From NCBI GenBank assembly GCA_023488865.1, contig JAMDDG010000217.1:1-15097 (forward strand): DNA of 15,097 bases, read 5' to 3'. The stretch comes from Bacteroidota bacterium. GTDB taxonomy: Bacteria > Bacteroidota > Bacteroidia > Bacteroidales > Prolixibacteraceae. This document shows, one piece after another, positions 1-8,800 of this stretch (the stretch's first letter is position 1; every line of letters starts with the position of its first letter). The position numbers were made by a program, and so were the translations under genes. Under the pieces are notes generated by a model. That model saw only the letters and a program-made list of their open reading frames with translations, did no database searches and was not told the DNA's origin.

Positions 1-156
1 AGGATAAGTGCAGCTGATTTGGCCTTTTGGCGCAAAGACCTGACATGGGGAACCGAACCCGGAGATTTTAATATCTTTATCGGCGCCAATAGCAGAGATG
101 TGAAAGGGGCCTCATTTGCCTTGCTGGGTAAGGGAAGTAGTTTCAATATCAAATAA
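1..156 (+). CDS. GH3 family glycoside hydrolase (beta-glucosidase type), C-terminal end only
   Basis: An open frame enters at base 1 and ends at TAA 154-156, giving the last 51 residues of a protein whose main part lies outside the window. The visible piece reads like the end of the fibronectin type III-like domain that closes many GH3 beta-glucosidases and beta-xylosidases: the run GDFNIFIGANSRDVKG is the typical final strand pair with the G-(A/S)-S-S/N-R-D-(I/V) signature, followed by a short hydrophobic strand and a polar tail. The catalytic domains are not visible, so substrate (glucoside, xyloside or other) cannot be named. It lies on the same strand directly upstream of the decayed sulfatase, so the two probably formed one operon, perhaps the 3' end of an older or neighbouring PUL. 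Family call is good; specificity is unknown. Confidence 0.72.
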   Translation, partial: RISAADLAFWRKDLTWGTEPGDFNIFIGANSRDVKGASFALLGKGSSFNIK

Positions 157-199
157 ATCAGAAAGATATGTTTTAAGGGGAAAAGGTCATCTTCCAACT

Positions 200-929
200 C
201 TGACCCTCGCCGTGGTTGGAGTTTGTGCTCCCAGCCGTTCAGCGATCATGGCGGGCCATTGCCCAGGGGAAAGCGTGAAATCTATGATTCCGGGCTGAGG
301 GTGCCGTTACTGGTCCATTTTCCGGGTGGGGCTCATGCCGGGCGGGTGGACGATCTGGTCTCTTATATCATCCGGAATTGCCGGCTTACAAAGATGTCAC
401 TTACCGGAAACAGATGGATATGATGAATGAACTGCTACGTTTGCGTGACGGCGGAAAATTGTCGGGATCAACCGCCTACTGGTTCAGGCCTGCCAAAACC
501 AACGAAGAATTATACGATTGCGTAACCGATCCGTTTAATTTGCATAACCTGATTGATGATCCGCAGTATGCCGGTAAAATAAAGGAACTTCGAAATGCTT
601 TGGACGAGTTTATAAATAAAATTCATGACAAGTCAAGTATCCCGGAGGCACAGATGATCGAACAGATGTGGCCAGGTGGAGTACAGCCAAAAACTGCCCA
701 GCCAGTCATTTCCATGAAGGATGAAACCATCCGGATTTCATGTACCACGGCAGGGGCTTCGATAGGATATATTCTATCCGAAAAGGAGCTAAACCCTGGG
801 CTAAACAATGGCTGGCAACTGTACCAGAATCCTGTTAAGACAAATGGGGCTAAGTACCTGTATGTAATTGCCAACAGGATTGGGTATGCAGACAGTGAAG
901 TTGTAACAAAAAAATTACTGGCAAAATAA
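200..929 (+). pseudogene. Decayed S1-family sulfatase (formylglycine type), multiple deletions and frameshifts
   Basis: Fragments of one sulfatase are found in order but in three frames. Frame 2 gives GVCAPSRSAIMAG (bases 218-256), the Cys-x-Pro-Ser-Arg site where Cys becomes formylglycine. Frame 1 gives FSDHGGPLPRGKREIYDSGL and VPLLVHFPG then DDLVSYI (238-~375), the C-terminal metal and substrate side of the active site. Frame 3 (about 378-929) gives LPAYKDVTYRKQMDMM, a run containing AYWFRPAK and EELYD, DPFNLHNL, then a C-terminal extension with WQLYQNP and IANRIGYADS resembling the beta-sandwich appended to many Bacteroidota sulfatases. The N-terminal ~60 residues with the first metal aspartates are not recognisable, and roughly 200 or more residues that normally separate CxPxR from SDHGG are gone, as are about 100 after DDLVS. 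No functional enzyme can result. The 3' part is still open to TAA at 927-929, suggesting fairly recent inactivation. The original substrate is unknown. Confidence 0.85.
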
Positions 930-1225
930 AAATGAAATCACAACTGTACCAACTTTTAAATTGACAACATCCAAAAATTATCAGGTATCAGTAACAAAAT
1001 CAAATTGATGACGAACGCTAATGTTACTGAAAAATGGTTGATTAATGCTTTTGTAATTCAATGAAGGCATATATTAGAAAAGGATGATTAATAATCCAAA
1101 ACAAAGATACGTTTGCCAAATCCTGGATGGAATAACAATTTTGACTTCGAATTCCATTCCGTCCGAAAGGAGGTTCAAGCCTGTAAAACGGTTTATCGCG
1201 TACGGTTTTCGTTCGTTCTTTCCTA

Positions 1226-1259
1226 CCCGGGGCGCCACTTCTTCGTCGTTTGCCCCGGG
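1226..1259. repeat. GC-rich inverted repeat (8-bp arms)
   Basis: CCCGGGGC at 1226-1233 and GCCCCGGG at 1252-1259 are perfect reverse complements around an 18-base loop. The flanking TA on the left can pair with TA on the right if C1260 bulges. No T-run follows on either strand, so it is not an obvious terminator. The arms are far more GC-rich than the surrounding DNA, reminiscent of REP-like palindromes. Confidence 0.6.
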
Positions 1260-1384
1260 CTACCAACATTTCGCCCATACTGGGCTGAACACCAATTTTT
1301 AATGGGAGAATTCCGAGCAATAGTTATAAAAATTGCCATTCTTCAAATTTGCATCAACCTTTGATCGGAGCGAGTGCGAGGGCC

Positions 1385-1416
1385 GTCAAAACGCCCGGCT
1401 TAGAATTCGTTTTGAC
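1385..1416. repeat. Perfect 9-bp inverted repeat
   Basis: GTCAAAACG (1385-1393) and CGTTTTGAC (1408-1416) pair perfectly around a 14-base loop that contains GAATTC. It is downstream of the regulator's stop on that gene's strand but lacks a T-run, so it may be an mRNA-stabilising hairpin or part of the suspected repeat. Confidence 0.6.
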
Positions 1417-1426
1417 AAGATTTTTG

Positions 1427-1454
1427 CTTCCTTTTCATCGAATGGAAAAGTAAG
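1427..1454. repeat. Imperfect hairpin (3 + 6 bp arms)
   Basis: CTT-C-CTTTTC (1427-1436) pairs with GAAAAG-T-AAG (1445-1454), with one C/T mismatch and an 8-base loop. It follows the previous inverted repeat by 10 bases. No T-run is present on either side, so it is recorded as structure only. Confidence 0.45.
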
Positions 1455-1554
1455 AGCCAGTCCGGCTTGAGGACAAAAGATTCTTATAAGGAATACATTC
1501 TTTTCTTTTTCCCTCAACAATATGAAGTGATCCGTACTCTCCGGTATTTAGAAA

Positions 1555-4500
1555 TTATACGTGTTTCGAAAACATGGTGGGGCTTGTTCCATAATATTTT
1601 TTAAAACAGGTACTAAAATACTTGGGGTCAGAAAATCCTGTCTGGTAAGCCACTTCGTTTATGCTTAAATCTGTTTGTTGGAGGTATTCAACGGCCTTCT
1701 TTAGCCGGATTATTTTAATAAAATCTTGTGGCGACTGGTCGGTTAAAGCCTTAAGTTTTCGATACAAAACCGGGCGGCTCATAAAAATTTGTTTACTAAA
1801 CTCTTCTACTGAGAATTCTGAGTTGTTCAAGTTGTCATTCACCAGTTGAACAGCTTTTTGGATAAATTTCTGATCAATCTCTGATTTGTAGTCAATTGTT
1901 TCTGGTGGATTGCTGAATTTTAGAAATTTATCTTTCAGAATTATTCTTGATTTCAGAAGGTTTTCTATTCTGGAGATCAGCAGTTTGATTTCGAACGGCT
2001 TTTCGAGGTAACCATCGGCTCCCATTTCATACCCTTCAATTTTATAATCCGTATCGGTTAAAGCAGTCAGTAATATGACCGGAATGTGACAGGTCTCAAT
2101 GTGACGTTTAAGGTGGGCACAAAGTGTAGTGCCATCCATTTCAGGCATCATAATATCTGAAATAATTATATCAGGATGAACTTTTTCAATGATGGTTAAT
2201 GCTTCTTTCCCATTACGGGCGCCGTGTACTCTGTATTTTGATTGCAACGAATCAACCAGAAAAGTTAGTAACTCTTCATTGTCCTCAACAACAACTACTT
2301 TCGCGGACTTCTGCCGGATATCCAGGTTATTTTCAGTTTGAGCCTGAGTCTGACTTAAAATATCGGGAATCAAATTGGTTCCGGGCCTGACAATTGTATT
2401 GGAGAATTTGTCGGTTTCATTAACGAAATCAGATGTCTGATAATGTTTCGATTTGACCGGAACTTTAATTTTAAAGCAAGTTCCTTCTCCCGGAGAACTT
2501 TCAAAGCTAATCTGACCATTATGTAAATTCACCAGATGTTTTACCAGCATTAATCCCACTCCACTCCCTGTTTCTGTTGAATTAATGGCGTTTGTTGCCC
2601 TGAAGTAGTGTTTAAATACGTTTTTCTGCTGCTCCGCTGGAATTCCTATTCCATTATCCCTCAACTCTATACAGCATTTTTTCTTAATTTTATTTACGGA
2701 GATGGTTATATTCCCGTTTTCTCTGCTGTATTTCACAGCATTTGAGATTAGGTTGTAAAATATTTTATCAAATTTAAGCTGATCATACCAAACGATTTGT
2801 TTTTCTTCGCTTGTTTTTAGTTCACACTCAATTCTTTTTTTATCCAAAAGTGGCTGGAACGACTGAAGCACGTTTTTTAAGTGTTCGATGATATCGTGCT
2901 GGTCAACTTGTAACTGCATCTTTCTTAAATCTGCTTTTTGAAAGTCAAGTAGTTGGTTAAATAGTTGCGCTAGTTTGCCGGCATTTTTCTGTGCAAGGTT
3001 CAAATATTTTTGATCGTTATCTCCTAATTCTTTGTTTTCTGATATTTTTGATAAGGGAGACTGAATTAAGGTTAATGGTGTGCGTAAATCATGAGCGATA
3101 TTGATAAAGAACTGTATTTTCTCTTTTGCATGTTGTTCCTGGAATCGGATACGCTGGTATTTAAATATTAGCAAGGCAATAGTTGTGAGAATAATGGTGT
3201 AAATCAGAAATGCCCAATAAGTGAGATAAAACGGAGGACGAATCCGGATTTTTATACTACGTTCAGTTCCATTCCAGTCATCCTGAACATTGGTCGAACG
3301 AATCCTGAAAGTGTATTCCCCGGGTGGAATATTAGTATATGTTGCACTATTGTCACTTGATCTGGGGGTCCATTCCTTTTCAAATCCTTCCAATTTCCAT
3401 GAATACTGGTTCTTTACCGGGTTGGTGTAGTTTAATCCAATAAATGAAAGTGAAAATGAATTTTGGTTGAATTTTAAAGAGAGCGTTTCCATTAAATCGA
3501 TTTGCTTGTCAAGTAGACTTTTGGGCTGGTCAATTTTAACTGACCGGTTTGAAATTTTCAGATCTGTAAAAATTAATTTTGGGGCAATGGAGATCTTTTT
3601 AATCTGATCCGGATCAAATGAAACAAATCCTTTACTTCCACCAAAAATGATATTTCCATCACTGGTAGAGCATGATGCCCCATAATTAAATTCTTTAATA
3701 TTCAAACCATCTGATGTGTCGTAGTTGGTAAAGCTTTCATCCATAGGGTTAAACATGGAAATCCCGTTAGTTGTACTTAGCCATAACATGCCATTATGAT
3801 CTTTTATAATCCCATACACAGAATTGGATGGTAGTCCGTTCTTTTTTCTATAACATTTGAATTTGCCACTTCGAGGATCAAACAAGTTGAGTCCGCCACC
3901 TTCGGTACCGATATAAATCTTTCCGTCTTTAGCCTCATACGAGTCACAAACTGCATTACTGCTGATCGATGTTGGATCTTCCGGTTTGTGATAGTAAAGT
4001 TTAAACTCGCCGGTTGACTTATCCAAAACATATAATCCAATTTTTGAACCTAATATTAATTTCCCATTAGAGGTTTCCTGAATATCCTGGATATTGTTGA
4101 TCGGATAACGGGTTATTTCATTTGAAAGTGGGTTATAACGAATTAACTGGCTTCGTAAAAGTCCAATCCAAATATACCCTTCCTTGCTTTTAAAAATCGC
4201 AAATACGTAAGGAGATCCCAGTATATCATTCATCTTTTCTTTTGGGAATACAGGACTGGCAACAAGTGTTTTTGTATTTATCCGGTCAATTCCTCCGCCA
4301 TAGCTGCCAATCCAGACTTCTTCAGGTGTAACCTGACAAATTGAAAGGATGGTGTTTTGTCCCAGTACACTGGGGCTTTTTATAGTATTAAATAGTTGAC
4401 TCCATTTATTATTTTCAGGGTTATAAATGCTTATCCCTTTTTTGGTTCCAAACCAGATTCGTTTATATTGATCTTCCAGAATAGCGCGACCTGTGTTGTT

Positions 4501-5565
4501 TGCAATTGAATTGGGATTATTCGTGATGTGTTCAATTCGTTTGAAAGGTAAGAGGTAAGGGTCATAAAGGCTGATGCCTCCACCATAGGTAGCTATCCAA
4601 ACCCGGTTTTCAGAATCCTTAAAAATCTGATATATCCCATTATTGCTCAATGATGTTGGATTGTCATCAATTAGATAATAATGATCCTTTATTGAAAGAT
4701 CCAGATTGAGCGACAAGATTCCATTCCCGTCTGTAGCGATTAAATATTCAGATTCATTGACTAGTTTAATATCTTTTATTAATACACCAGGTGAAATAAA
4801 CTTATCAATGGAATCAACATGAATTAGTTTTTCATTTATTGGGTCATAAATATATATTCCTTTATTTTGCACGGCGATCCAGATCCTGCTATACTGATCT
4901 TTATATATGGTGGAAATAAACTTGTTGTTAAATATCTCATTAATAGCATTTTTTGAAGAGATGGGGCCAACCCGGTAATCCAGGGAGTTAATTTTAAAAA
5001 TTCCGCGGGTTGTAGCAACCAGGCAATATTGTTCGTTTAAATATAGAATATCATTCACTGCAATCGTTATTTCACGGATATGTATAATTGAATCTTTTTC
5101 AGGAAAAAATACATACAGTGAATTATTCGTGCCTATCCAGATATGTTTTTTATGGTCAGACAATAATTTAGTTATGTTAGGATTGACGATTTCACTAAAT
5201 TTGCTTGAGGCTAATTGAAACTTCTCCTTTTCTGCATTGTACTTGAATAATCCATTTATTGTCCCAGCCCAAAGATTATTGTTGGCATCATAATAAATGT
5301 GTGCGGCTTGGGTCGGTAAAGTGTTCTCATCTATAGATAGATTATAGTGAGAGAAATGTGTCCCGTCATAGCTATCAACTCCGGTACGGGTCCCGAACCA
5401 CATTAGCCCTTTGCAATCTTGCGAAATAGAAAAAACCACGCTGTTAGACAAGCCATCTTCAATGGAAATTCGTTTAAAATCCATTGAATACAAATTGTCG
5501 ACCCATAGAATCGAAATGATTAGAAGAATCGATCTCATGGTTCGCTTATATATCAGTATTATCAT
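1555..5565 (-). CDS. Hybrid two-component system sensor/regulator (HTCS) of the PUL
   Basis: This single protein of about 1336 residues spans the inner membrane, senses a glycan fragment in the periplasm and activates PUL transcription in the cytoplasm. After a signal segment (near residues 7-27) come about a dozen two-component-regulator propeller repeats of the form WIGT..GG(I/L)..YD (WFGTRTG, LWAGTING, IWIGTNN, VWIATYGGG, VWIGSYGGG, YIGTEGGG), filling roughly residues 30-690. A Y_Y_Y domain (~705-772) and one membrane helix (~779-801) follow. The kinase has its H-box AHDLRTPL with His825, N-box with Asn942, DNGIGIP at Asp970 and a GSGVGL G2 box near 1003. The receiver domain has phospho-acceptor Asp1137 in ISDIMMPEMDG, and an AraC-type HTH ends the protein (GFSDPKYFSTCFKKYYG). 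All catalytic residues seem intact. An upstream ATG at 5640 would add 25 residues; I prefer 5565 because AGGAGA lies 4 bases before it and it leads directly into the signal segment. It is transcribed divergently from susC. Confidence 0.95.
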   Translation of the reverse strand: MIILIYKRTMRSILLIISILWVDNLYSMDFKRISIEDGLSNSVVFSISQDCKGLMWFGTRTGVDSYDGTHFSHYNLSIDENTLPTQAAHIYYDANNNLWAGTINGLFKYNAEKEKFQLASSKFSEIVNPNITKLLSDHKKHIWIGTNNSLYVFFPEKDSIIHIREITIAVNDILYLNEQYCLVATTRGIFKINSLDYRVGPISSKNAINEIFNNKFISTIYKDQYSRIWIAVQNKGIYIYDPINEKLIHVDSIDKFISPGVLIKDIKLVNESEYLIATDGNGILSLNLDLSIKDHYYLIDDNPTSLSNNGIYQIFKDSENRVWIATYGGGISLYDPYLLPFKRIEHITNNPNSIANNTGRAILEDQYKRIWFGTKKGISIYNPENNKWSQLFNTIKSPSVLGQNTILSICQVTPEEVWIGSYGGGIDRINTKTLVASPVFPKEKMNDILGSPYVFAIFKSKEGYIWIGLLRSQLIRYNPLSNEITRYPINNIQDIQETSNGKLILGSKIGLYVLDKSTGEFKLYYHKPEDPTSISSNAVCDSYEAKDGKIYIGTEGGGLNLFDPRSGKFKCYRKKNGLPSNSVYGIIKDHNGMLWLSTTNGISMFNPMDESFTNYDTSDGLNIKEFNYGASCSTSDGNIIFGGSKGFVSFDPDQIKKISIAPKLIFTDLKISNRSVKIDQPKSLLDKQIDLMETLSLKFNQNSFSLSFIGLNYTNPVKNQYSWKLEGFEKEWTPRSSDNSATYTNIPPGEYTFRIRSTNVQDDWNGTERSIKIRIRPPFYLTYWAFLIYTIILTTIALLIFKYQRIRFQEQHAKEKIQFFINIAHDLRTPLTLIQSPLSKISENKELGDNDQKYLNLAQKNAGKLAQLFNQLLDFQKADLRKMQLQVDQHDIIEHLKNVLQSFQPLLDKKRIECELKTSEEKQIVWYDQLKFDKIFYNLISNAVKYSRENGNITISVNKIKKKCCIELRDNGIGIPAEQQKNVFKHYFRATNAINSTETGSGVGLMLVKHLVNLHNGQISFESSPGEGTCFKIKVPVKSKHYQTSDFVNETDKFSNTIVRPGTNLIPDILSQTQAQTENNLDIRQKSAKVVVVEDNEELLTFLVDSLQSKYRVHGARNGKEALTIIEKVHPDIIISDIMMPEMDGTTLCAHLKRHIETCHIPVILLTALTDTDYKIEGYEMGADGYLEKPFEIKLLISRIENLLKSRIILKDKFLKFSNPPETIDYKSEIDQKFIQKAVQLVNDNLNNSEFSVEEFSKQIFMSRPVLYRKLKALTDQSPQDFIKIIRLKKAVEYLQQTDLSINEVAYQTGFSDPKYFSTCFKKYYGTSPTMFSKHV

Positions 5566-5569
5566 AGTT

Positions 5570-5575
5570 TCTCCT
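5570..5575 (-). promoter_or_regulatory. Shine-Dalgarno-like site deciding the HTCS start
   Basis: On the minus strand AGGAGA sits 4 bases upstream of the ATG at 5563-5565. The alternative ATG at 5638-5640 has no such motif. This is the reason for choosing the shorter protein, although Bacteroidota rely weakly on this motif. Confidence 0.5.
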
Positions 5576-5672
5576 GAAAATAAAGTATGCTCATTATAAA
5601 TTTGGCATAAACGTAACCAAAAGAAATAAAAAAAATGCATTCAAATTAGCTTATCAACAATGGTATGAATGA

Positions 5673-5689
5673 TATTGTGAGTATTGTGA
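5673..5689 (+). promoter_or_regulatory. Tandem TATTGTGA repeat, candidate HTCS operator
   Basis: Two identical 8-base units start 9 bases apart, about 210 bases upstream of the susC start and about 108 bases upstream of the HTCS start. A third, 7-base copy lies at 5784-5790, closer to the candidate susC promoter. The sequence identity is observed; binding by the regulator is inference. Confidence 0.35.
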
Positions 5690-5854
5690 ACGATGATTCA
5701 ACTTTCACGAACCGATACGAATATCCCTTTTTTTATGCCAGGATAAGTGCTTCAATAATAACCAGAAATAGTTTGAAAGGAAATATTGTGGATACTTGAA
5801 CTGAAATCAAATTAATCTGAACTCATATTCAACCCAAAAATAATGAATACAAGG

Positions 5855-5862
5855 TACTTTTG
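5855..5862 (+). promoter_or_regulatory. Candidate -7 promoter element of the susC operon
   Basis: TACTTTTG matches the Bacteroidota primary-sigma -7 consensus TAnnTTTG exactly and lies 36 bases before the susC ATG, so transcription would start near 5868-5870 with a short leader. No clear TTTG is found at the -33 position, which fits a promoter that needs an activator such as the HTCS. Confidence 0.45.
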
Positions 5863-5898
5863 GCCCAACATCTATTTTCAAAACAAAACAAATTTATT

Positions 5899-8800
5899 AT
5901 GAAAAAAATTTGGATTTTTTATTTATTGATTATTCTTTCTTCTCCCTTGTATGCACAAAATACAATTTCAGGGAGAGTCTCAGGTGAGGATGGAGTTTAT
6001 TTGCCGGGAGTAAGTGTTGTTGTAAAAGGAACAACTCAGGGAATGAGTACAGATGCTAATGGTAATTATTCATTGAAGGCGCCTGAAAACTCCGTTTTGG
6101 TTTTCTCTTTTATTGGATGTCAAACTCAAGAAGTGAAGGTTAAAGGAACAAAACCCATTAATGTCGTTATGAAAAACTCCACTGAAGCCTTGGATGAAGT
6201 TGTGGTTGTTGGGTATGGTACCATGAAACGAAGTGACGTTACTGGTTCTGTAACTACAGTAAAGGTGGATCCCAGAGAGGCAACACAAGTTAACACGGTA
6301 GATAAACTTCTTCAGGGCAAAGCGGCAGGGATAGATGTCGTTTCCGGAAATGGAGCGCCCGGAGCAGCACTAAATGTCAAAATCAGGGGTGTCGGAACGC
6401 TAACCGGGAATACAGAACCTTTATATGTTGTGGACGGTGTTATTATTAATACGGCTTCACAAGAGGTACCCACAGGTTTTCAAAACGGCAATTATACCCA
6501 GGAGACACAAAACGGACTAACTGACTTGAATCCTCAGGATATTGAAAGTATTGAAATTTTAAAAGATGCTTCGGCTACGGCGATCTATGGATCGCGTGGT
6601 GCTAATGGAGTTGTACTGATTACCACAAAAAAAGGAACATCAGGGAAAGGTATAATTTCATTTAGTACAAATACTCAAATTTCAACTGTTTCTAAAAAAA
6701 TACCACTTTTGGATGGAAAGGAATTTGCCCAATATGATAATGAATTATCCGGCATTTTAGGCAGGGTCCCAAAGTACTCGGTTACTCCTGCAGGCCTCGA
6801 TTCATTGCAAACAATCAACTGGCAGGATTATGCAGAACAAATATCAGTAAATCAGATATATAGGCTTACTATGAGTGGAAAGGCTGAAAAAACAAATTAC
6901 TATGTTGCCGGCGGATTCTCTGATAATCAAGGAATAATAAAAACAACGGGAGTGAAGACAGGCGATTTTAGGATTAATCTAATTCAGGAAGTTAATTCCA
7001 GGTTAAAATTATCTTCGAATACTGGCATTACTTATCAAAACAATAACTGGGTACAGGGAACAGAAAGACTTGGGCAAGCTAATTCCAGTATGATACGGTC
7101 GATGTTGAGGAAAAGTCCCTTAATTGGTATTGTTGTGGACCCGACTGTGGAAGATGGGTTTTTATCTTCAGAAAGTCCAAAAACATGGTTCGATGAGTTT
7201 CAGGATAAGAGCAATGAATTTAGGGTAATATCGTCGTTAAATGTTGATTATAAATTTTCAAAAGTATTCTCCTACCGACTTACTCTGGGAGGTGATTACA
7301 GGAATAAAAGCCGACAATTATTTTGGGGGCCAGATCTTTGGGCAGGATCAACAACGAATGGTAAGGCTACTTACGCGGAACTTCGCAGCATGTCATACGA
7401 CATTGAAAATTTGTTGCTTATTAATAAGGCATTTGGAAAATTTCATAAGTTAAATGGAACAATTGGTATTACTTATGATAGCAACAGCCTTGTCAATAAT
7501 TCAGCACAAGGCGATAATTTTTTCAATACCACCTTACAGGCCGATGGGATTGGCCTTGCACAAGTTAATTATCCATTTAATTTTAATAAAAACACCACCT
7601 CAGTCCTATCTGCATTATCAAGGGCAGAATACAGCTATCATAAAAGGTATCTCCTTACGGCAACAATCAGGGCCGACGGTGCGAGTAAATTTGCCCCGGG
7701 CAGAAAGTTCGGGTACTTCCCTTCAGCTGCATTTGCCTGGCGTGCCAGTGAGGAGGATTTTATCCGGAACCTAAATTTATTTTCGAACCTGAAATTCAGG
7801 TTTGGATGGGGCCTTACAGGTGTTCAAACAATTGGAGCTTATCAAACACAAGCTTTGTATAATTTCGTCCAATACCCTAATCCGGATAAATCACTACAGG
7901 CGGGGGAGGTCTCATCCCGGATCAGCAATAATCAATTAACCTGGGAACATAGTAAACAATACAATATTGGTACCGATATAGGATTTTATAAAGACCGTCT
8001 CACTGTTAATGTAGATGTTTATAATAAAACTTCAAGCGATTTGCTCCAGAATTTTAGAATAGCTCCTTCTTCTGGGTTTTCAACTATCGCTATGAATATT
8101 GGATCTATTGAGAACAAAGGTTTGGAAATAACCATGAATGGTGTGATTATCGATAAAACAGTAAAATGGTCGTTAGGAGGAAATATAGCATTTAACCGGA
8201 ATAAACTGCTTAATCTCGGATTGCCATCGGCAACCTGGGGAACTCAGGATCGGATTGCCTATCAGGGTGTAAATGTTTCAACTGGCAATCAGCTTAAAAC
8301 ACCAGCAAATATATTTATTCAGGGAGAACCCGTTGGCCTATTTTGGGGATATAAAACAGATGGGATATATCAATATTCGGATACAACCACGACTTTAATT
8401 TACAATGGCACCAAACTGGTTCCAGGAGATATAAAATTTGTTGATCAGAACAAAGATGGAATAATCGATGCGAAGGATCAAACCATTATTGGAAATCCAA
8501 ATCCTGATTTCACCTATGGAATAAATACAAGTTTTTCCTACAAAAATTTAAAACTCGATCTTTATTTTAACGGGGTCTATGGCAGGGATATTTGCAATGC
8601 AAACTTAGTATTTGAAGAATATGCATCCATCGCCGGAAATAACATCAGAAAGGCTGCCTGGGATGGAGCTTGGCGGCCAGATAACCAATCAAACAGTTAC
8701 ACACGTATTGGTTATACTTTACCCACTGAATTGAACGATCGTTTTATTGAAAATGGAAGTTATCTTAGGATGAGTAATATCAGCCTTTCATATAGTATTC

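Larger units (their letters stand above)
1140..1500. repeat. Candidate dispersed intergenic repeat
   Basis: The segment differs in composition from flanking DNA and is packed with hairpin-forming arms. Its translated short frames (such as ATSSSFAPGYQHFA on the plus strand) resemble the meaningless short hypothetical proteins often called from intergenic repeats of Bacteroidia; this resemblance is from memory and not tested. No transposase, target-site duplication or terminal repeats are visible. It could also be the remains of a structured RNA. Boundaries are approximate. Confidence 0.3.
930..1554. other. 625-base intergenic region with inverted repeats and no convincing gene
   Basis: This stretch separates the sulfatase relic from the 3' end of the regulator gene. 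Short open frames on both strands (for example about 1084-1302 plus and 1042-1320 minus) overlap one another and match no domain I recognise. The first ~200 bases are AT-rich and featureless. From about 1140 to 1500 the sequence becomes more GC-rich and carries several inverted repeats (1226-1259, 1385-1416, 1427-1454, and a weak one at 1185-1209). None is followed by a T-run on either strand, so I see no clear rho-independent terminator for the regulator gene. The look is of a non-coding dispersed repeat, not a gene. Confidence 0.55.
5566..5898. promoter_or_regulatory. Divergent control region between HTCS and susC
   Basis: This 333-base region must hold the promoters of both the regulator and the susC operon. 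TATTGTGA occurs twice in tandem at 5673-5680 and 5682-5689 (9-base period), and TATTGTG recurs at 5784-5790. ACGAA also repeats at 5707-5711 and 5717-5721 with a 10-base period. Repeats spaced about one helix turn are the sort of site bound by AraC-type domains like that at the C-terminus of the HTCS, so these are candidate operators; that role is inferred. I found no good TAnnTTTG element on the minus strand for the regulator itself. Confidence 0.45.

Noticed and set aside
378..929. A small stand-alone gene of 183 codons
   Set aside because: Its first residues are the interior of a sulfatase and its end is the sulfatase C-terminal extension, with earlier parts of the same enzyme found upstream in other frames; it is a piece of the relic.
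1042..1320. Minus-strand open frame of 92 codons in the intergenic region, and overlapping plus-strand frames at 1084-1302 and 1113-1364
   Set aside because: They overlap one another on both strands, run through the GC-rich inverted repeats, show no domain or signal peptide, and have no convincing start context.
1385..1454. Rho-independent terminator for the HTCS gene
   Set aside because: The stems are real, but no T-run follows them in the minus-strand direction and they lie 100 or more bases past the stop codon.
3804..4040. Open frames lying inside the HTCS, SusC, SusD, GH10 and sulfatase genes in other frames (for example this one, 7454-7774 and 12589-12831)
   Set aside because: They are shadows of well-supported genes, with no domain content of their own.
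5638..5640. Upstream ATG for the HTCS adding 25 residues
   Set aside because: No ribosome-binding motif, and the extra residues would bury the signal segment; the ATG at 5565 has AGGAGA at proper distance.
5860..5862. TTG start for SusC
   Set aside because: It overlaps the candidate -7 promoter element and would put 13 residues ahead of a clear signal peptide that begins at ATG 5899.
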